Assembly (NCBI RefSeq): GCF_020539485.1
Contig: NZ_JACDXU010000001.1
Location: 496,001 to 560,000 of the forward strand
Direction: 5' to 3'
DNA length: 64,000 nucleotides
Source of the DNA: Fulverythrobacter ferritrahens
GTDB taxonomy: Bacteria > Pseudomonadota > Alphaproteobacteria > Sphingomonadales > Sphingomonadaceae
Part shown: positions 25,019 to 34,755 of the stretch, piece by piece
Position numbering within the stretch: the first letter of the stretch is position 1
How the letters are laid out: each line of letters opens with the position of its first letter
Program-made: the position numbers and the translations under genes
Notes under the pieces: generated by a model
Told to the model about the DNA's origin: nothing
Databases searched by the model: none
The model's input: the letters and a program-made list of their open reading frames with translations, nothing else

Positions 25019-26194
25019 ATGGCTAAGGCAAAATTTGAGCGGACCAAGCCGCACTGCAACATCGGCACCATCGGTCACGTCGACCACGGCAAGACCACGC
25101 TGACGGCTGCTATCACCAAGGTTCTGGGCGCTCCGGTCGATTTCGCGAACATCGACAAGGCTCCTGAAGAGCGCGAGCGCGGTATCACCATCTCGACCGC
25201 TCACGTGGAATACGAAACCGACGCGCGTCACTACGCACACGTCGACTGCCCGGGCCACGCTGACTATGTGAAGAACATGATCACCGGTGCCGCCCAGATG
25301 GACGGCGCGATCCTGGTTGTGAACGCTGCTGACGGCCCGATGCCGCAGACCCGCGAACACATCCTTCTGGCCCGTCAGGTCGGCGTGCCGGCTCTGGTCG
25401 TGTACATGAACAAGGTCGACCAGGTTGACGACGAAGAGCTGCTCGAGCTCGTCGAACTCGAAGTTCGCGAGCTGCTCTCCAGCTACGACTTCCCGGGCGA
25501 CGATATTCCGATCGTCAAGGGTTCGGCTCTGGCCGCTCTCGAAGGCCGCGATCCGGAAATCGGCGAAAGCTCGATCAAGGCTCTGATGGACGCGGTTGAC
25601 GCCTACATCCCGCAGCCCGAACGTCCGATCGACAAGCCCTTCCTGATGCCGATCGAAGACGTGTTCTCGATCTCGGGTCGCGGCACCGTGGTGACCGGCC
25701 GTATCGAAACCGGCGTTGTGAACGTTGGTGACGAAGTCGAAATCGTCGGCATCAAGGACACCCAGAAGACGACCGTGACCGGCGTCGAAATGTTCCGCAA
25801 GCTGCTCGATCGCGGTGAAGCTGGCGACAACGTCGGTGCCCTGATCCGTGGTATCGCTCGTGAATCGGTTGAGCGTGGCCAGGTCCTCGCCAAGCCGGGC
25901 ACCGTGAACCCGCACACCGAATTCAGCGCCGAAGTCTACGTGCTGTCGAAGGACGAAGGTGGCCGTCACACGCCGTTCTTCGCCAACTACCGCCCGCAGT
26001 TCTACTTCCGCACCACCGACGTGACCGGTGAAGTGATCCTCCCTGAGGGCACTGAAATGGTCATGCCGGGCGACAACGTGACGATCGGCGTGAAGCTGAT
26101 CGCTCCGATCGCGATGGATGAAGGTCTTCGCTTCGCAATTCGCGAAGGTGGCCGCACCGTCGGTTCGGGGGTTGTCAGCAAGATCACGAAGTAA
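25019..26194 (+). CDS. tuf: Elongation factor Tu
   Basis: GTPase that delivers aminoacyl-tRNA to the ribosome, 391 residues. G1 is [16 protein letters not shown], switch [23 protein letters not shown] and G4 [15 protein letters not shown]. Domains II and III follow, with [21 protein letters not shown] and the C-terminal [18 protein letters not shown]. It ends the str group; a strong terminator lies 15 bp downstream. Codon use is strongly biased, as expected for a very highly expressed gene. Only one tuf copy is in the window. Confidence 0.98.
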   Translation: MAKAKFERTKPHCNIGTIGHVDHGKTTLTAAITKVLGAPVDFANIDKAPEERERGITISTAHVEYETDARHYAHVDCPGHADYVKNMITGAAQMDGAILVVNAADGPMPQTREHILLARQVGVPALVVYMNKVDQVDDEELLELVELEVRELLSSYDFPGDDIPIVKGSALAALEGRDPEIGESSIKALMDAVDAYIPQPERPIDKPFLMPIEDVFSISGRGTVVTGRIETGVVNVGDEVEIVGIKDTQKTTVTGVEMFRKLLDRGEAGDNVGALIRGIARESVERGQVLAKPGTVNPHTEFSAEVYVLSKDEGGRHTPFFANYRPQFYFRTTDVTGEVILPEGTEMVMPGDNVTIGVKLIAPIAMDEGLRFAIREGGRTVGSGVVSKITK

Positions 26195-26208
26195 TATAGG
26201 CGCCGCAG

Positions 26209-26235
26209 AGGCGGGGGATTCGTCCCCCGCCTTTC
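26209..26235 (+). terminator. Intrinsic terminator after tuf
   Basis: AGGCGGGGGA-TTCG-TCCCCCGCCT is a perfect 10-bp stem closed by a stable UUCG loop, followed by TTTC. It should separate str transcription from the S10 operon. Confidence 0.85.
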
Positions 26236-26353
26236 GGTATTCTCGAAGGGCCGCCCCTTCCCGAAACTTCCAACGAAGGTCGGTGAGGCGGGGCGGTTCT
26301 TTGTTTTTGGTGGCTCTTGGGTCGCCGTGGCTCTTTCGCATCGGTAGTTGGAA

Positions 26354-26665
26354 ATGGAAGCTCAGAATATTCGCATTCGCCTCAAGGCGTTTGACCACCG
26401 CGTTCTCGATCAGGCGACTGGCGAGATCGCCGAAACCGCCCGCCGTACTGGCGCGCTGATCCGGGGCCCCATTCCGCTGCCGACGCGTATCGAGAAGTTC
26501 ACCGTGAACCGCGGTCCGCACATCGACAAGAAGTCGCGGGAACAGTTCGAGGTTCGCACCTACAAGCGGCTGCTGGACATCGTGCAGCCCAACGCCCAGA
26601 CGGTCGACGCGCTGATGAAGCTGGACCTGGCGGCTGGTGTGAATGTGGAGATCAAGCTCGCTTAA
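26354..26665 (+). CDS. rpsJ: 30S ribosomal protein S10
   Basis: Small-subunit protein and transcription antitermination factor NusE, 103 residues. The ATG at 26354 gives [19 protein letters not shown], the usual alphaproteobacterial start; the TTG at 26348 would add two residues. [19 protein letters not shown] and [14 protein letters not shown] are conserved. It is separated from rplC by an unusually long structured spacer (296 bp). Confidence 0.97.
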   Translation: MEAQNIRIRLKAFDHRVLDQATGEIAETARRTGALIRGPIPLPTRIEKFTVNRGPHIDKKSREQFEVRTYKRLLDIVQPNAQTVDALMKLDLAAGVNVEIKLA

Positions 26666-26680
26666 GTGAGTTTGCTTCCG

Positions 26681-26715
26681 GCCTCCGCTACGGCGGAGGC
26701 AGCCTGTTTTCAGGC
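26681..26715 (+). promoter_or_regulatory. Terminator-like hairpin between rpsJ and rplC
   Basis: GCCTCCGC-TACG-GCGGAGGC is a perfect 8-bp stem with a UNCG-type loop (26681-26700), followed at once by GCCTG-TTTT-CAGGC and then TTTTGG. It lies 15 bp past the rpsJ stop, inside the expected S10 operon, and could attenuate or process the transcript. Confidence 0.55.
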
Positions 26716-26918
26716 AAGTTTTGGCCTTCGGGCCGCATCCTATCCGGAAGCCGGATTTATCCGGGCCGGTTCGCGGGAAATTTCCCGCGCAGACATTGGG
26801 ATACCGCCGGATCGTAATTGATCCGGGCTGCGTCCCCCGTCTTGCTCTTCCAAAGGCTTGTGCCGAGGGAAGGGCGCTCAGCCCGGACGGGGCGATGCAT
26901 CACAATTAGGGCTGGCAA

Positions 26919-26941
26919 GCACCTGGAATGGGTCCAGGTGC
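26919..26941 (+). promoter_or_regulatory. Stem-loop just upstream of the rplC ribosome binding site
   Basis: GCACCTGGA and TCCAGGTGC form a perfect 9-bp stem with a 5-nt loop, ending 8 nt before the GAGGAG of rplC. Its position suggests translational control of L3 or feedback by a ribosomal protein. Confidence 0.5.
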
Positions 26942-26961
26942 CTCTGTTGAGGAGATTGGTC

Positions 26962-27720
26962 ATGCGCACAGGCGTGATCGCTAAGAAAGTCGGGATGACC
27001 CGCCTGTTCCAGGAGGATGGACGTCACGTTCCCGTGACCGTTCTTGCCCTGGAAGACTGCCAGGTGGTTTCGGTCCGTACCCAGGAGAACGACGGTTACA
27101 CCGCTCTCCAGGTCGGTTCGGGTGAAGCCAAGCAGAAGAACGTTGCCAAGCCGCAGCGTGAGCATTTCGCCAAGGCTGAAGTGTCGCTCAAGATGAAGGT
27201 CGCGGAATTCCGCGTCGCTGAAGATGCGGTGCTGGAAGTCGGTTCCACGATCGCTGCCTCGCACTTCGTGCCGGGCCAGCTGGTCGACATTACGGGCCAC
27301 ACGCAGGGCAAGGGCTTTGCCGGTGCGATGAAGCGCTGGGGTTTCGGCGGTATGCGCGCTACCCACGGTGTTTCCATCAGCCACCGCGCCCATGGTTCGA
27401 CCGGTAACCGTCAAGATCCGGGTCGCGTGTTCAAGGGCAAGAAGATGGCCGGCCACATGGGCGACCGTCAGCGCACTCAGCAGAACCTCGAAATCGTCCG
27501 TACGGATGATGAGCGCGGCCTGATCTTCGTGAAGGGTTCGGTTCCCGGCTCGAAGAACGCCTGGCTGCTCGTTCGCGACTCCGTGAAGGTTTCGCGTCAC
27601 GCCGAGGCTCCCTATCCCGCCGGGCTGAAGAGCGCGGCCAACAGCAATGACGCGGCGCCTGCCGACACTCCGGCTGAAGAAGCCGTGGCTGTCGAGGCGA
27701 CCGAAGGCCAGGAGGGCTAA
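26962..27720 (+). CDS. rplC: 50S ribosomal protein L3
   Basis: Early large-subunit assembly protein near the peptidyl transferase centre. The ATG at 26962 gives 252 residues. Conserved parts are [50 protein letters not shown] and [17 protein letters not shown]. coli L3 has 209 residues; the extra length here is an Ala/Glu-rich acidic C-terminal tail from about residue 218. rplD starts 4 bp after its stop. Confidence 0.97.
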   Translation: MRTGVIAKKVGMTRLFQEDGRHVPVTVLALEDCQVVSVRTQENDGYTALQVGSGEAKQKNVAKPQREHFAKAEVSLKMKVAEFRVAEDAVLEVGSTIAASHFVPGQLVDITGHTQGKGFAGAMKRWGFGGMRATHGVSISHRAHGSTGNRQDPGRVFKGKKMAGHMGDRQRTQQNLEIVRTDDERGLIFVKGSVPGSKNAWLLVRDSVKVSRHAEAPYPAGLKSAANSNDAAPADTPAEEAVAVEATEGQEG

Positions 27721-27723
27721 GTC

Positions 27724-28350
27724 GTGAAGGTGAAGCTTTCCAACCTCGACGGTTCGGTCGCCAAGGGCGACATTGAACTGAACGATGCCGTGTTCGGCCT
27801 TGAGCCGCGCGCCGACATCCTCCACCGCGTTGTCACCTGGCAGCTCGAAAACCGCCGCGGCATTGCTCGCGCTACCCGTGAGCGTTCGGACGTTGCTCGC
27901 ACCGGCAAGAAGTGGGGTCGCCAGAAGGGCGGCGGCACGGCTCGCCATGGTGATCGCAAGGCTCCGGTGTTCATCGGCGGTGGTAAGGCCCATGGTGCCC
28001 GTCGTCGTGAATTCGACATTTCGCTGAACAAGAAGATCCGCGCCCTCGGCCTCCGGATGGCTCTTTCGGCGAAGGCGAAGAACGGTCTTGTGATCGTTGA
28101 CAGCCTGGAACTGACCGACGCCAAGACCAAGGCGCTGGCAGGTCAGCTCGCCAAGGCGGGCTGGGGCAAGAAGGTGCTGGTGATCGACGGCGAGAGCGTG
28201 AATGACAATTTCGCGCGTGCCGCCGGCAATCTGAAGGACATCAACGTCCTCCCCGCCATCGGCGCCAATGTCTATGACATCCTGAAGCATGATACGCTGG
28301 TGCTGACGCGCGCCGCGGTCGAAAAGCTGGAGGCGCGTTTCAATGGCTAA
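27724..28350 (+). CDS. rplD: 50S ribosomal protein L4
   Basis: Lines the exit tunnel; in enterobacteria it also represses the S10 operon. The 208 residues start at GTG 27724 with [19 protein letters not shown]. The long basic loop is seen in [33 protein letters not shown], and the C-terminal fold in [20 protein letters not shown]. Its end overlaps rplW by 8 bp. Confidence 0.97.
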   Translation: MKVKLSNLDGSVAKGDIELNDAVFGLEPRADILHRVVTWQLENRRGIARATRERSDVARTGKKWGRQKGGGTARHGDRKAPVFIGGGKAHGARRREFDISLNKKIRALGLRMALSAKAKNGLVIVDSLELTDAKTKALAGQLAKAGWGKKVLVIDGESVNDNFARAAGNLKDINVLPAIGANVYDILKHDTLVLTRAAVEKLEARFNG

Positions 28351-28654
28351 GAAGCAGGACGTGGACGTACGTCACTACGACGTGATCCTTTCGCCGCACA
28401 TCACCGAGAAGGCAACGCTGCTGTCCGAGAACAACGCAGTCGTCTTCAAGGTTGCCGGCAGCGCCACGAAGCCGCAGATCAAGGAAGCGGTAGAAGCGCT
28501 GTTCGACACCAAGGTGAAGGCAGTGAATACGATTGTCCAGAAGGGCAAGACGAAGCGCTGGAAGGGCAAGGCCTACAAGCGCACCGACGTGAAGAAGGCG
28601 ATCGTGACCCTGGCTGCCGGCCAGGACCCCATCGACGTCACCAGCGGCATCTGA
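28343..28654 (+). CDS. rplW: 50S ribosomal protein L23
   Basis: Exit-site protein that docks trigger factor and SRP, 103 residues. It has [18 protein letters not shown], the family signature [15 protein letters not shown], and the C-terminal [16 protein letters not shown]. It starts inside rplD (8-bp overlap), so translation is probably coupled. The N-terminus has a short extra charged segment (KKQDVDVRH). Confidence 0.97.
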   Translation: MAKKQDVDVRHYDVILSPHITEKATLLSENNAVVFKVAGSATKPQIKEAVEALFDTKVKAVNTIVQKGKTKRWKGKAYKRTDVKKAIVTLAAGQDPIDVTSGI

Positions 28655-28666
28655 GGCTAGAGAACA

Positions 28667-29503
28667 ATGGCACTCAAGAACTACAAGCCGACTAGCCCCG
28701 CGCGTCGCGGCCTCGTGCTGGTCGACCGCTCGGGCCTCTACAAGGGCAAGCCGGTCAAGGCTCTCACCGAAGGCAAGTCCAAGACGGGTGGCCGCAACAA
28801 CAAGGGCCACGTGACATCGCGCGGCATTGGTGGCGGTCACAAGCAGAAGTACCGTTTCGTGGACTTCAAGCGCCGCAAGTGGGACGTTGCCGGAACCGTT
28901 GAACGGATCGAATACGATCCCAACCGCACCGCGTTCATTGCGCTGATCAAGTATGAGGATGGCGAACTCGCCTATATCCTCGCACCGCAGCGCGTTGCCG
29001 TGGGCGACCAGGTGATCGCCGGTGAAAAGACCGACGTGAAGCCGGGCAACGCCATGCTGCTCAGCCAGATGCCGGTCGGCACCATCTGCCACAATGTGGA
29101 GATGAAGCCGGGCAAGGGCGGCCAGATCGCCCGTTCGGCAGGCACCTATGTGCAGCTCGTCGGTCGTGACCGCGGTCTGGTGATCGTGCGTCTCAACTCG
29201 GGCGAGCAGCGCTACCTGCGTGGCGATTGCATGGGTACGGTCGGTGCGGTGTCCAACCCGGACAATTCGAACCAGACGCTTGCCAAGGCTGGTCGTCGTC
29301 GCTGGATGGGCGTCAAGCCGCTTACCCGCGGTGTCGCCAAGAACCCGGTCGACCACCCGCATGGTGGTGGTGAAGGCCGTACCTCTGGTGGCCGTCATCC
29401 GGTTACGCCGTGGGGTAAGCCGACGAAGGGTGCCCGCACGCGGCACAACAAGTCGACCGACAAGATGATCATCCGTTCGCGTCACGCGAAGAAGAAGAGG
29501 TAA
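28667..29503 (+). CDS. rplB: 50S ribosomal protein L2
   Basis: Large-subunit core protein essential for subunit joining and peptidyl transferase activity, 278 residues. [20 protein letters not shown] opens the protein; [39 protein letters not shown] and the C-terminal [20 protein letters not shown] (containing the conserved His) are diagnostic. It lies 12 bp after rplW and 5 bp before rpsS. Confidence 0.98.
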   Translation: MALKNYKPTSPARRGLVLVDRSGLYKGKPVKALTEGKSKTGGRNNKGHVTSRGIGGGHKQKYRFVDFKRRKWDVAGTVERIEYDPNRTAFIALIKYEDGELAYILAPQRVAVGDQVIAGEKTDVKPGNAMLLSQMPVGTICHNVEMKPGKGGQIARSAGTYVQLVGRDRGLVIVRLNSGEQRYLRGDCMGTVGAVSNPDNSNQTLAKAGRRRWMGVKPLTRGVAKNPVDHPHGGGEGRTSGGRHPVTPWGKPTKGARTRHNKSTDKMIIRSRHAKKKR

Positions 29504-29508
29504 GCCCC

Positions 29509-29787
29509 ATGGCTCGTTCCGTCTGGAAAGGCCCGTTCGTCGACCTGCATCTGCTGAAGAAGGCAGAAGACGCGCAGGAACAGGGCACTCGCGCTGGCGC
29601 GATCAAGACCTGGTCGCGTCGTTCGACGATCCTGCCGCAGTTCGTTGGCCTGACGTTCAACGTCTACAATGGCCAGAAGTTCATCCCCGTCTCGGTCAAC
29701 GAGGAAATGGTCGGGCACAAGCTTGGTGAATTCGCGCCCACGCGCAACTTCCCGGGCCACGCAGCCGACAAGAAGGGTAAGCGCTAA
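29509..29787 (+). CDS. rpsS: 30S ribosomal protein S19
   Basis: Head-domain protein of the small subunit that contacts the A-site finger, 92 residues. [20 protein letters not shown] and the C-terminal VTVYNG-like [20 protein letters not shown] and [20 protein letters not shown] are conserved. Its final base is shared with the rplV start (TAATG). Confidence 0.98.
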   Translation: MARSVWKGPFVDLHLLKKAEDAQEQGTRAGAIKTWSRRSTILPQFVGLTFNVYNGQKFIPVSVNEEMVGHKLGEFAPTRNFPGHAADKKGKR

Positions 29788-30164
29788 TGGGTAAGCAGAA
29801 AGCTCCCCGTCGCGTCGGTGAGAAGGAAGCGCTGTCGGTCGGCACCACCATCCGTGGTTCGGCCCAGAAGCTCAACCTCGTCGCCGGTCTGATCCGCGGC
29901 AAGAAGGCTGAAGAGGCCCTCAACATCCTGACCTTCTCCAAGCGGGCGATGGCACAGGACGCGAAGAAGGTGCTCGCCTCGGCGATCGCCAATGCCGAGA
30001 ACAACCACAATCTCGACGTCGACGCTCTGGTCGTCGCCGAAGCGAGCGTGGGCAAGTCGGTTACCATGAAGCGGTTCCACACCCGTGGCCGTGGTAAGTC
30101 CACGCGCATCCTGAAGCCGTTCAGCCGTCTGCGCATCGTCGTTCGCGAAGTCGAGGAGGCCTGA
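29787..30164 (+). CDS. rplV: 50S ribosomal protein L22
   Basis: Exit-tunnel protein, 125 residues. [44 protein letters not shown] and the C-terminal beta-hairpin region [19 protein letters not shown] are conserved. It overlaps the rpsS stop by one base and is followed 2 bp later by rpsC. Confidence 0.98.
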   Translation: MGKQKAPRRVGEKEALSVGTTIRGSAQKLNLVAGLIRGKKAEEALNILTFSKRAMAQDAKKVLASAIANAENNHNLDVDALVVAEASVGKSVTMKRFHTRGRGKSTRILKPFSRLRIVVREVEEA

Positions 30165-30166
30165 TC

Positions 30167-30862
30167 ATGGGTCATAAATCCAACCCCATTGGCCTGCGCC
30201 TGCAGATCAACCGCACCTGGGACAGCCGCTGGTACGCCGAAGGGCGTGACTATGCCAAGCTGCTCGAGGAAGACATCAAGATCCGCAAGTTCGTGATCGC
30301 AACCGTGCCGCAGGCCGCGATCTCCAAGATCGTGATCGAGCGTCCGGCCAAGCTGTGCCGCGTCAGCATCTATGCTGCGCGTCCCGGCGTGATCATCGGC
30401 AAGAAGGGCGCTGACATCGAAAAGCTGCGCGCTCAGCTTTCCAAGATGACCGCCAGCGAAGTGAAGCTGAACATCGTTGAAATCCGCAAGCCGGAAATCG
30501 ACGCGAAGCTCGTCGCTCAGGGCATTGCTGATCAGCTGATCCGCCGTGTGGCGTTCCGCCGCGCGATGAAGCGGGCGATGCAGTCTGCCATGCGTCTTGG
30601 CGCGGATGGCATCAAGGTGATGTGCGGTGGCCGTCTCGGCGGCGCTGAAATCGCCCGTGTCGAGCAGTATCGCGAAGGCCGCGTGCCGCTTCACACGCTG
30701 CGCGCCAATGTCGATTATGCCGAAGCCGAGGCGCTGACCGCCTATGGCATCATCGGCATCAAGTGCTGGATCTTCAAGGGTGAGATCTTCGCCCACGATC
30801 CGATGGCGCAGGACCGGCTGATGATGGAGGCTCAAACCTCCGGCGTCCGTCCGGCGCGTTGA
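30167..30862 (+). CDS. rpsC: 30S ribosomal protein S3
   Basis: Forms part of the mRNA entry channel and helicase, 231 residues. [20 protein letters not shown] opens the protein; the KH domain has [20 protein letters not shown]; the C-terminal domain has [20 protein letters not shown] and GVRPAR-type end. Length and order are typical of the family. rplP follows after 20 bp. Confidence 0.98.
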   Translation: MGHKSNPIGLRLQINRTWDSRWYAEGRDYAKLLEEDIKIRKFVIATVPQAAISKIVIERPAKLCRVSIYAARPGVIIGKKGADIEKLRAQLSKMTASEVKLNIVEIRKPEIDAKLVAQGIADQLIRRVAFRRAMKRAMQSAMRLGADGIKVMCGGRLGGAEIARVEQYREGRVPLHTLRANVDYAEAEALTAYGIIGIKCWIFKGEIFAHDPMAQDRLMMEAQTSGVRPAR

Positions 30863-30882
30863 TCGGGAGCTGAGTAGAGACA

Positions 30883-31314
30883 ATGCTGCAACCGAAGAAA
30901 ACCAAGTTCCGCAAGGCCTTCAAGGGCCGCATCAAGGGTGATGCCAAGGGTGGTTCGAGCCTGAATTTCGGCTCCTACGGCCTCAAGGCCCTCGAGCCGG
31001 AACGTATCACCGCCCGCCAGATCGAAGCGGCTCGCCGTGCGATCACGCGCCACATCAAGCGCCAGGGCCGTCTCTGGATCCGCGTCTTCCCGGACGTGCC
31101 GGTTTCGAAGAAGCCTGCCGAAGTCCGTCAGGGTAAGGGCAAGGGTTCGATCGAATATTGGGCAGCTCGCGTTAAGCCGGGCCGCATCCTGTTCGAACTG
31201 GACGGCGTTGCCGGCCCGCTCGCTGCGGAGGCTTTCAGCCGCGCCGCGATGAAGCTGCCGATCAAGACCAAGGTCGTTGCCCGTCTCGGCGACACCTCGC
31301 ACCTGGAGGGCTAA
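30883..31314 (+). CDS. rplP: 50S ribosomal protein L16
   Basis: Binds 23S rRNA close to the A site, 143 residues. [20 protein letters not shown] and the conserved core [40 protein letters not shown] and [14 protein letters not shown]-type region are present. rpmC starts 3 bp after its stop, so the two are tightly packed. Confidence 0.98.
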   Translation: MLQPKKTKFRKAFKGRIKGDAKGGSSLNFGSYGLKALEPERITARQIEAARRAITRHIKRQGRLWIRVFPDVPVSKKPAEVRQGKGKGSIEYWAARVKPGRILFELDGVAGPLAAEAFSRAAMKLPIKTKVVARLGDTSHLEG

Positions 31315-31317
31315 GAG

Positions 31318-31521
31318 ATGAGCAAGATCGAAGATCTCCGCGCCAAGACCGACGACCAGCTGACCGCTGAACTCGTCGAACTCAAGCGCGAGCAGTTCAA
31401 CCTGCGCTTCCAGGCCGCGACCAGCCAGCTCGAGCGTCCCGCCCGGGTTAAGGAAGTCCGCCGCGAAATCGCGCGCATCAAGACGCTGCAGAGCGAACGC
31501 ACTGCGGCTGCCAAGGCCTGA
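31318..31521 (+). CDS. rpmC: 50S ribosomal protein L29
   Basis: Two-helix exit-site protein, 67 residues. [19 protein letters not shown] and the signature [19 protein letters not shown] then [16 protein letters not shown] are conserved. It is packed between rplP (3 bp) and rpsQ (11 bp). Confidence 0.97.
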   Translation: MSKIEDLRAKTDDQLTAELVELKREQFNLRFQAATSQLERPARVKEVRREIARIKTLQSERTAAAKA

Positions 31522-31532
31522 GGAGTTAGACG

Positions 31533-31814
31533 ATGCCGAAGCGTATCCTGATCGGGACCGTCGTCTCCGACAAGACCGACAAGACCGTCACGGTCAATGT
31601 CGAGCGTAAGGTGAAGCACCCGCTTTACGGGAAGATCATCCGCCGCTCGAAGAAGTACCACGCTCACGACGAGGACAATTCCTTCAAGGTCGGCGAGACC
31701 GTGCGGATCGAAGAGACCCGCCCGATTTCGAAGACCAAGAGCTGGAAGGTTCTCGACCGGGTGACGGCGGGCAAGGGCACGGCTCTCGAAGCCAATCTCG
31801 ACGCCGAAGCGTAA
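31533..31814 (+). CDS. rpsQ: 30S ribosomal protein S17
   Basis: OB-fold small-subunit assembly protein, 93 residues. It has [40 protein letters not shown] and [19 protein letters not shown], all conserved. A short C-terminal tail ([14 protein letters not shown]) is a little longer than in E. coli. It ends the S10 group proper; rplN follows after 61 bp. Confidence 0.97.
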   Translation: MPKRILIGTVVSDKTDKTVTVNVERKVKHPLYGKIIRRSKKYHAHDEDNSFKVGETVRIEETRPISKTKSWKVLDRVTAGKGTALEANLDAEA

Positions 31815-31875
31815 GCTACAGAATTTGGAACTGCCGGACTGGTTCCGGCAAGCCGATTGAGAAGGAACCGGATCG

Positions 31876-32244
31876 ATGATCCAGATGCAATCCAACCTCG
31901 ACGTCGCGGATAACAGCGGCGCGAAGCGCGTCCAGTGCATCAAGGTGCTGGGCGGCTCGAAGCGCCGTACCGCTGGCGTTGGCGACGTGATCGTTGTCTC
32001 CATCAAGGAGGCGCAGCCGCGTGCCCGCGTGAAGAAGGGTGACGTTCACCGCGCCGTTATCGTGCGCACCAAGAAGGACGTTCGCCGTCCCGATGGCAGC
32101 GTCATCCGCTTTGACACCAATGCCGCTGTTCTCGTGAACAAGAACGAGGAGCCCATCGGCACTCGTATCTTTGGCCCCGTGGTGCGCGAACTGCGCGGCA
32201 AGGGCTTCATGAAGATCATCTCGCTCGCACCGGAGGTGCTGTGA
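31876..32244 (+). CDS. rplN: 50S ribosomal protein L14
   Basis: Interface protein that bridges to 16S rRNA and binds RsfS, 122 residues. [20 protein letters not shown], the motif [20 protein letters not shown] and [20 protein letters not shown] are conserved. Start of the spc group. Its TGA shares a base with the rplX ATG. Confidence 0.98.
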   Translation: MIQMQSNLDVADNSGAKRVQCIKVLGGSKRRTAGVGDVIVVSIKEAQPRARVKKGDVHRAVIVRTKKDVRRPDGSVIRFDTNAAVLVNKNEEPIGTRIFGPVVRELRGKGFMKIISLAPEVL

Positions 32245-32564
32245 TGTCTGCCGCCAAGATCAAGAAGGGCGACACTGTCGTCATCCGTTCGGGCAAGGAC
32301 AAGGGCCGTACCGGCACTGTGACCAAGGTTCTGCCGCAGGACGGCAAGGTCGTGGTCCAGGGCGTCAACGTTGCCGCCCGTCACCGCAAGCCGTCGCAGA
32401 CGAACCCGCAGGGCGGGATTGATCGTTTCGAAGCGCCGCTCGCCATTTCGAAGGTTTCGCTCGCTGACCCCAAGTCGGGCCAGGCAACGCGCGTCCGTTT
32501 CGAAGTGCGTGATGGCAAGAAGGTCCGTGTGGCCGTGAAGTCCGGGGAGGTCATCAGTGGCTGA
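32244..32564 (+). CDS. rplX: 50S ribosomal protein L24
   Basis: Assembly-initiator KOW protein, 106 residues. The ATG at 32244 follows from the GTGATG junction with rplN; a GTG at 32241 would add one residue. [20 protein letters not shown] and [20 protein letters not shown] are conserved. It overlaps rplE by 8 bp. Confidence 0.97.
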   Translation: MSAAKIKKGDTVVIRSGKDKGRTGTVTKVLPQDGKVVVQGVNVAARHRKPSQTNPQGGIDRFEAPLAISKVSLADPKSGQATRVRFEVRDGKKVRVAVKSGEVISG

Positions 32565-33138
32565 CAATTACACCCCTCGCCTCAAGCAGAGCTATGAGGA
32601 CCAGATCGTCAAGGCGATGACCGAAAAGTTCGGTTACAAGAACCGCCTTGAAGTTCCCAAGCTGGAAAAGATCACGCTCAACATGGGCGTTGGCGAAGCC
32701 AGCCAGGACAAGAAGAAGGTCCAGACGGCCGCTGAGGAAATGGAACTGATCGCCGGCCAGAAGCCCGTGATCACCAAGGCGAAGAAGTCGATCGCACAGT
32801 TCAAGCTGCGCGAAGGCATGCCGATCGGTTGCAAGGTTACTCTGCGCCGTGAACGCATGTATGAATTCCTCGATCGCCTCGTGACGATCGCGATGCCCCG
32901 CATCCGCGACTTCCGTGGTCTCAACCCGAAGAGCTTCGATGGCCGTGGCAACTATGCCATGGGCGTGAAGGAGCAGATCATCTTCCCCGAGATCAGCTAC
33001 GACAAGATCGACAAGGTGCGTGGCATGGACATCATCGTCACCACCACCGCGAAGACCGACGAGGAAGCCCGCGAGCTTCTGCGTCTGTTCGGTTTCCCTT
33101 TCCCTGCCGACCAGCAGGACCAGAAGGAAGCGGCGTGA
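32557..33138 (+). CDS. rplE: 50S ribosomal protein L5
   Basis: Binds 5S rRNA and the P-site tRNA elbow, 193 residues from GTG 32557. [40 protein letters not shown] and [20 protein letters not shown] are conserved. About 14 residues longer than E. coli L5 because of a short C-terminal extension ([12 protein letters not shown]). It begins inside rplX. Confidence 0.97.
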   Translation: MADNYTPRLKQSYEDQIVKAMTEKFGYKNRLEVPKLEKITLNMGVGEASQDKKKVQTAAEEMELIAGQKPVITKAKKSIAQFKLREGMPIGCKVTLRRERMYEFLDRLVTIAMPRIRDFRGLNPKSFDGRGNYAMGVKEQIIFPEISYDKIDKVRGMDIIVTTTAKTDEEARELLRLFGFPFPADQQDQKEAA

Positions 33139-33164
33139 GCCGCTGATAGAGAGAGCTTAAGTCC

Positions 33165-33470
33165 ATGGCGAAACTGAGTTCCGTGAACAAGAACGAGCGC
33201 CGCAAGCAGCTCGTGAAGAAGTATGCGGCGAAGTACGCAAAGCTGAAGGCAATTGCCGACAATGAGTCGCTCGATGAAACCGAGCGCCTGATGGCTCGCC
33301 TGAAGCTGGCGGAAATCCCGCGTAACGCGAACCCCACCCGTGTGCGCAACCGCTGCGCCACCACCGGCCGTCCGCGCGGCTATTATCGCAAGTTCGGCCT
33401 GTGCCGCATCGAACTGCGGGATCTGGCCAACAAGGGCCTCATCCCCGGTGTGACGAAGTCGAGCTGGTAA
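33165..33470 (+). CDS. rpsN: 30S ribosomal protein S14 (zinc-free type)
   Basis: Small-subunit head protein, 101 residues, long form. The region [20 protein letters not shown] and the C-terminal [20 protein letters not shown] are conserved. It lacks the paired CxxC motifs of the short zinc-binding S14, so this is the zinc-independent type. rpsH follows after 10 bp. Confidence 0.97.
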   Translation: MAKLSSVNKNERRKQLVKKYAAKYAKLKAIADNESLDETERLMARLKLAEIPRNANPTRVRNRCATTGRPRGYYRKFGLCRIELRDLANKGLIPGVTKSSW

Positions 33471-33480
33471 GGATCCGCAA

Positions 33481-33876
33481 ATGGCTATGACCGATCCCCT
33501 GGGTGATATGCTCACCCGCATCCGCAACGGCCAGCAGGCGAAGAAGGATTCCGTCCTTTCGCCGGCTTCCAAGCTGCGCGCCAACGTGCTCGAAGTGCTC
33601 CGCCGCGAAGGCTATATCCGTGGTTACTCGGAAGATGCCACCGGCAAGCACCCGCAGCTGCGGATCGAACTGAAGTATTTCGAAGGCGAGCCCGCTATCA
33701 AGCATGTCGCTCGCGTGTCCAAGCCTGGCCGCCGCGTCTATTCGGGTTCCAAGGAACTGCCGAATGTCCGCAATGGCCTTGGCATCACCATCGTCTCGAC
33801 GCCTCGCGGCGTGCTTTCGGATGCCGAAGCGCGCGCCCAGAACGTCGGCGGCGAAGTGCTGGCGGAGGTGTTCTGA
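33481..33876 (+). CDS. rpsH: 30S ribosomal protein S8
   Basis: Central-domain rRNA-binding protein and, in E. coli, repressor of the spc operon; 131 residues. It has [34 protein letters not shown] and the C-terminal signature [19 protein letters not shown]. Its final base is shared with the rplF ATG. Confidence 0.98.
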   Translation: MAMTDPLGDMLTRIRNGQQAKKDSVLSPASKLRANVLEVLRREGYIRGYSEDATGKHPQLRIELKYFEGEPAIKHVARVSKPGRRVYSGSKELPNVRNGLGITIVSTPRGVLSDAEARAQNVGGEVLAEVF

Positions 33877-34409
33877 TGAGCCGCATCGGTAAAGTGCCGG
33901 TGACGATCCCCAGTGGCGTCACCGCCGACATCAAGGACGGCATTCTCACCGTGAAGGGCCCGAAGGGCACGCTCACGCTGGGTCTGGCCGATGATGTGAC
34001 CTACGAGGTCCAGGACGGCACGATCTCGGTCCGTCCGGCCAATGACAGCAAGCGAGCCCGCTCCTTCTGGGGCATGCAGCGCACGCTGGTGGCCAATCTC
34101 GTTTCGGGCGTGACCGAAGGCTACACCAAGGTGCTTGAAATCACCGGTGTCGGCTATCGTGCGCAGGCCCAGGGCGCGAAGCTCAAGCTCCAGCTCGGCT
34201 ATAGCCATGACGTCGATCTCGACGTGCCCGAGGGCCTGGAAGTGAAAACCCCCGATCAGACCACGGTCGAGATCAACGGGATCGACAAGCAGAAGGTCGG
34301 CCAGTTCGCGGCCGAAGTTCGCCGGTGGCGCAAGCCCGAACCCTATAAGGGCAAGGGTATCAAGTACCGCGGCGAATACATCTTCCGCAAGGAAGGGAAG
34401 AAGAAGTAA
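33876..34409 (+). CDS. rplF: 50S ribosomal protein L6
   Basis: Two-domain protein at the base of the L7/L12 stalk, 177 residues. [40 protein letters not shown] and the C-terminal [20 protein letters not shown] are conserved. It is packed between rpsH (one-base overlap) and rplR (1 bp). Confidence 0.98.
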   Translation: MSRIGKVPVTIPSGVTADIKDGILTVKGPKGTLTLGLADDVTYEVQDGTISVRPANDSKRARSFWGMQRTLVANLVSGVTEGYTKVLEITGVGYRAQAQGAKLKLQLGYSHDVDLDVPEGLEVKTPDQTTVEINGIDKQKVGQFAAEVRRWRKPEPYKGKGIKYRGEYIFRKEGKKK

Positions 34410-34410
34410 G

Positions 34411-34755
34411 ATGGCCAAGCTCTCCCTTTTCGAACGCCGCCGGCGCCGGGTGCGCACCGCGCTCAAGAGCCGTGCTGGTGGTCGTCCGCGTCTGTCGGTG
34501 CATCGCACCGGCCGTCACATCTACGCGCAGATCATCGATGACGCCGAAGGGCGCACCGTGGCTGCAGCATCAACGCTCGGCTCGAAGTCGAGCGGCGCGA
34601 ATGTCGACGCCGCCGTGCAGGTGGGCAAGGACATTGCCGATGCGGCCAAGAAGGCCGGTGTGACTGCTGTCGTGTTCGATCGCGGCGGCTTCCTGTTCCA
34701 TGGCCGCGTCAAGGCGCTGGCCGACGCCGCGCGCGAAGGCGGGCTGGAGTTCTGA
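34411..34755 (+). CDS. rplR: 50S ribosomal protein L18
   Basis: 5S rRNA-binding protein, 114 residues. It has [40 protein letters not shown] and [20 protein letters not shown], which are conserved. Its TGA overlaps the rpsE ATG by one base. Confidence 0.98.
   Translation: MAKLSLFERRRRRVRTALKSRAGGRPRLSVHRTGRHIYAQIIDDAEGRTVAAASTLGSKSSGANVDAAVQVGKDIADAAKKAGVTAVVFDRGGFLFHGRVKALADAAREGGLEF

Noticed and set aside
22703-26521. 1,272-codon open frame antisense to fusA and tuf
   Set aside because: It is a by-product of the strong codon bias of the sense genes; its protein is compositionally odd and fusA/tuf are certain.
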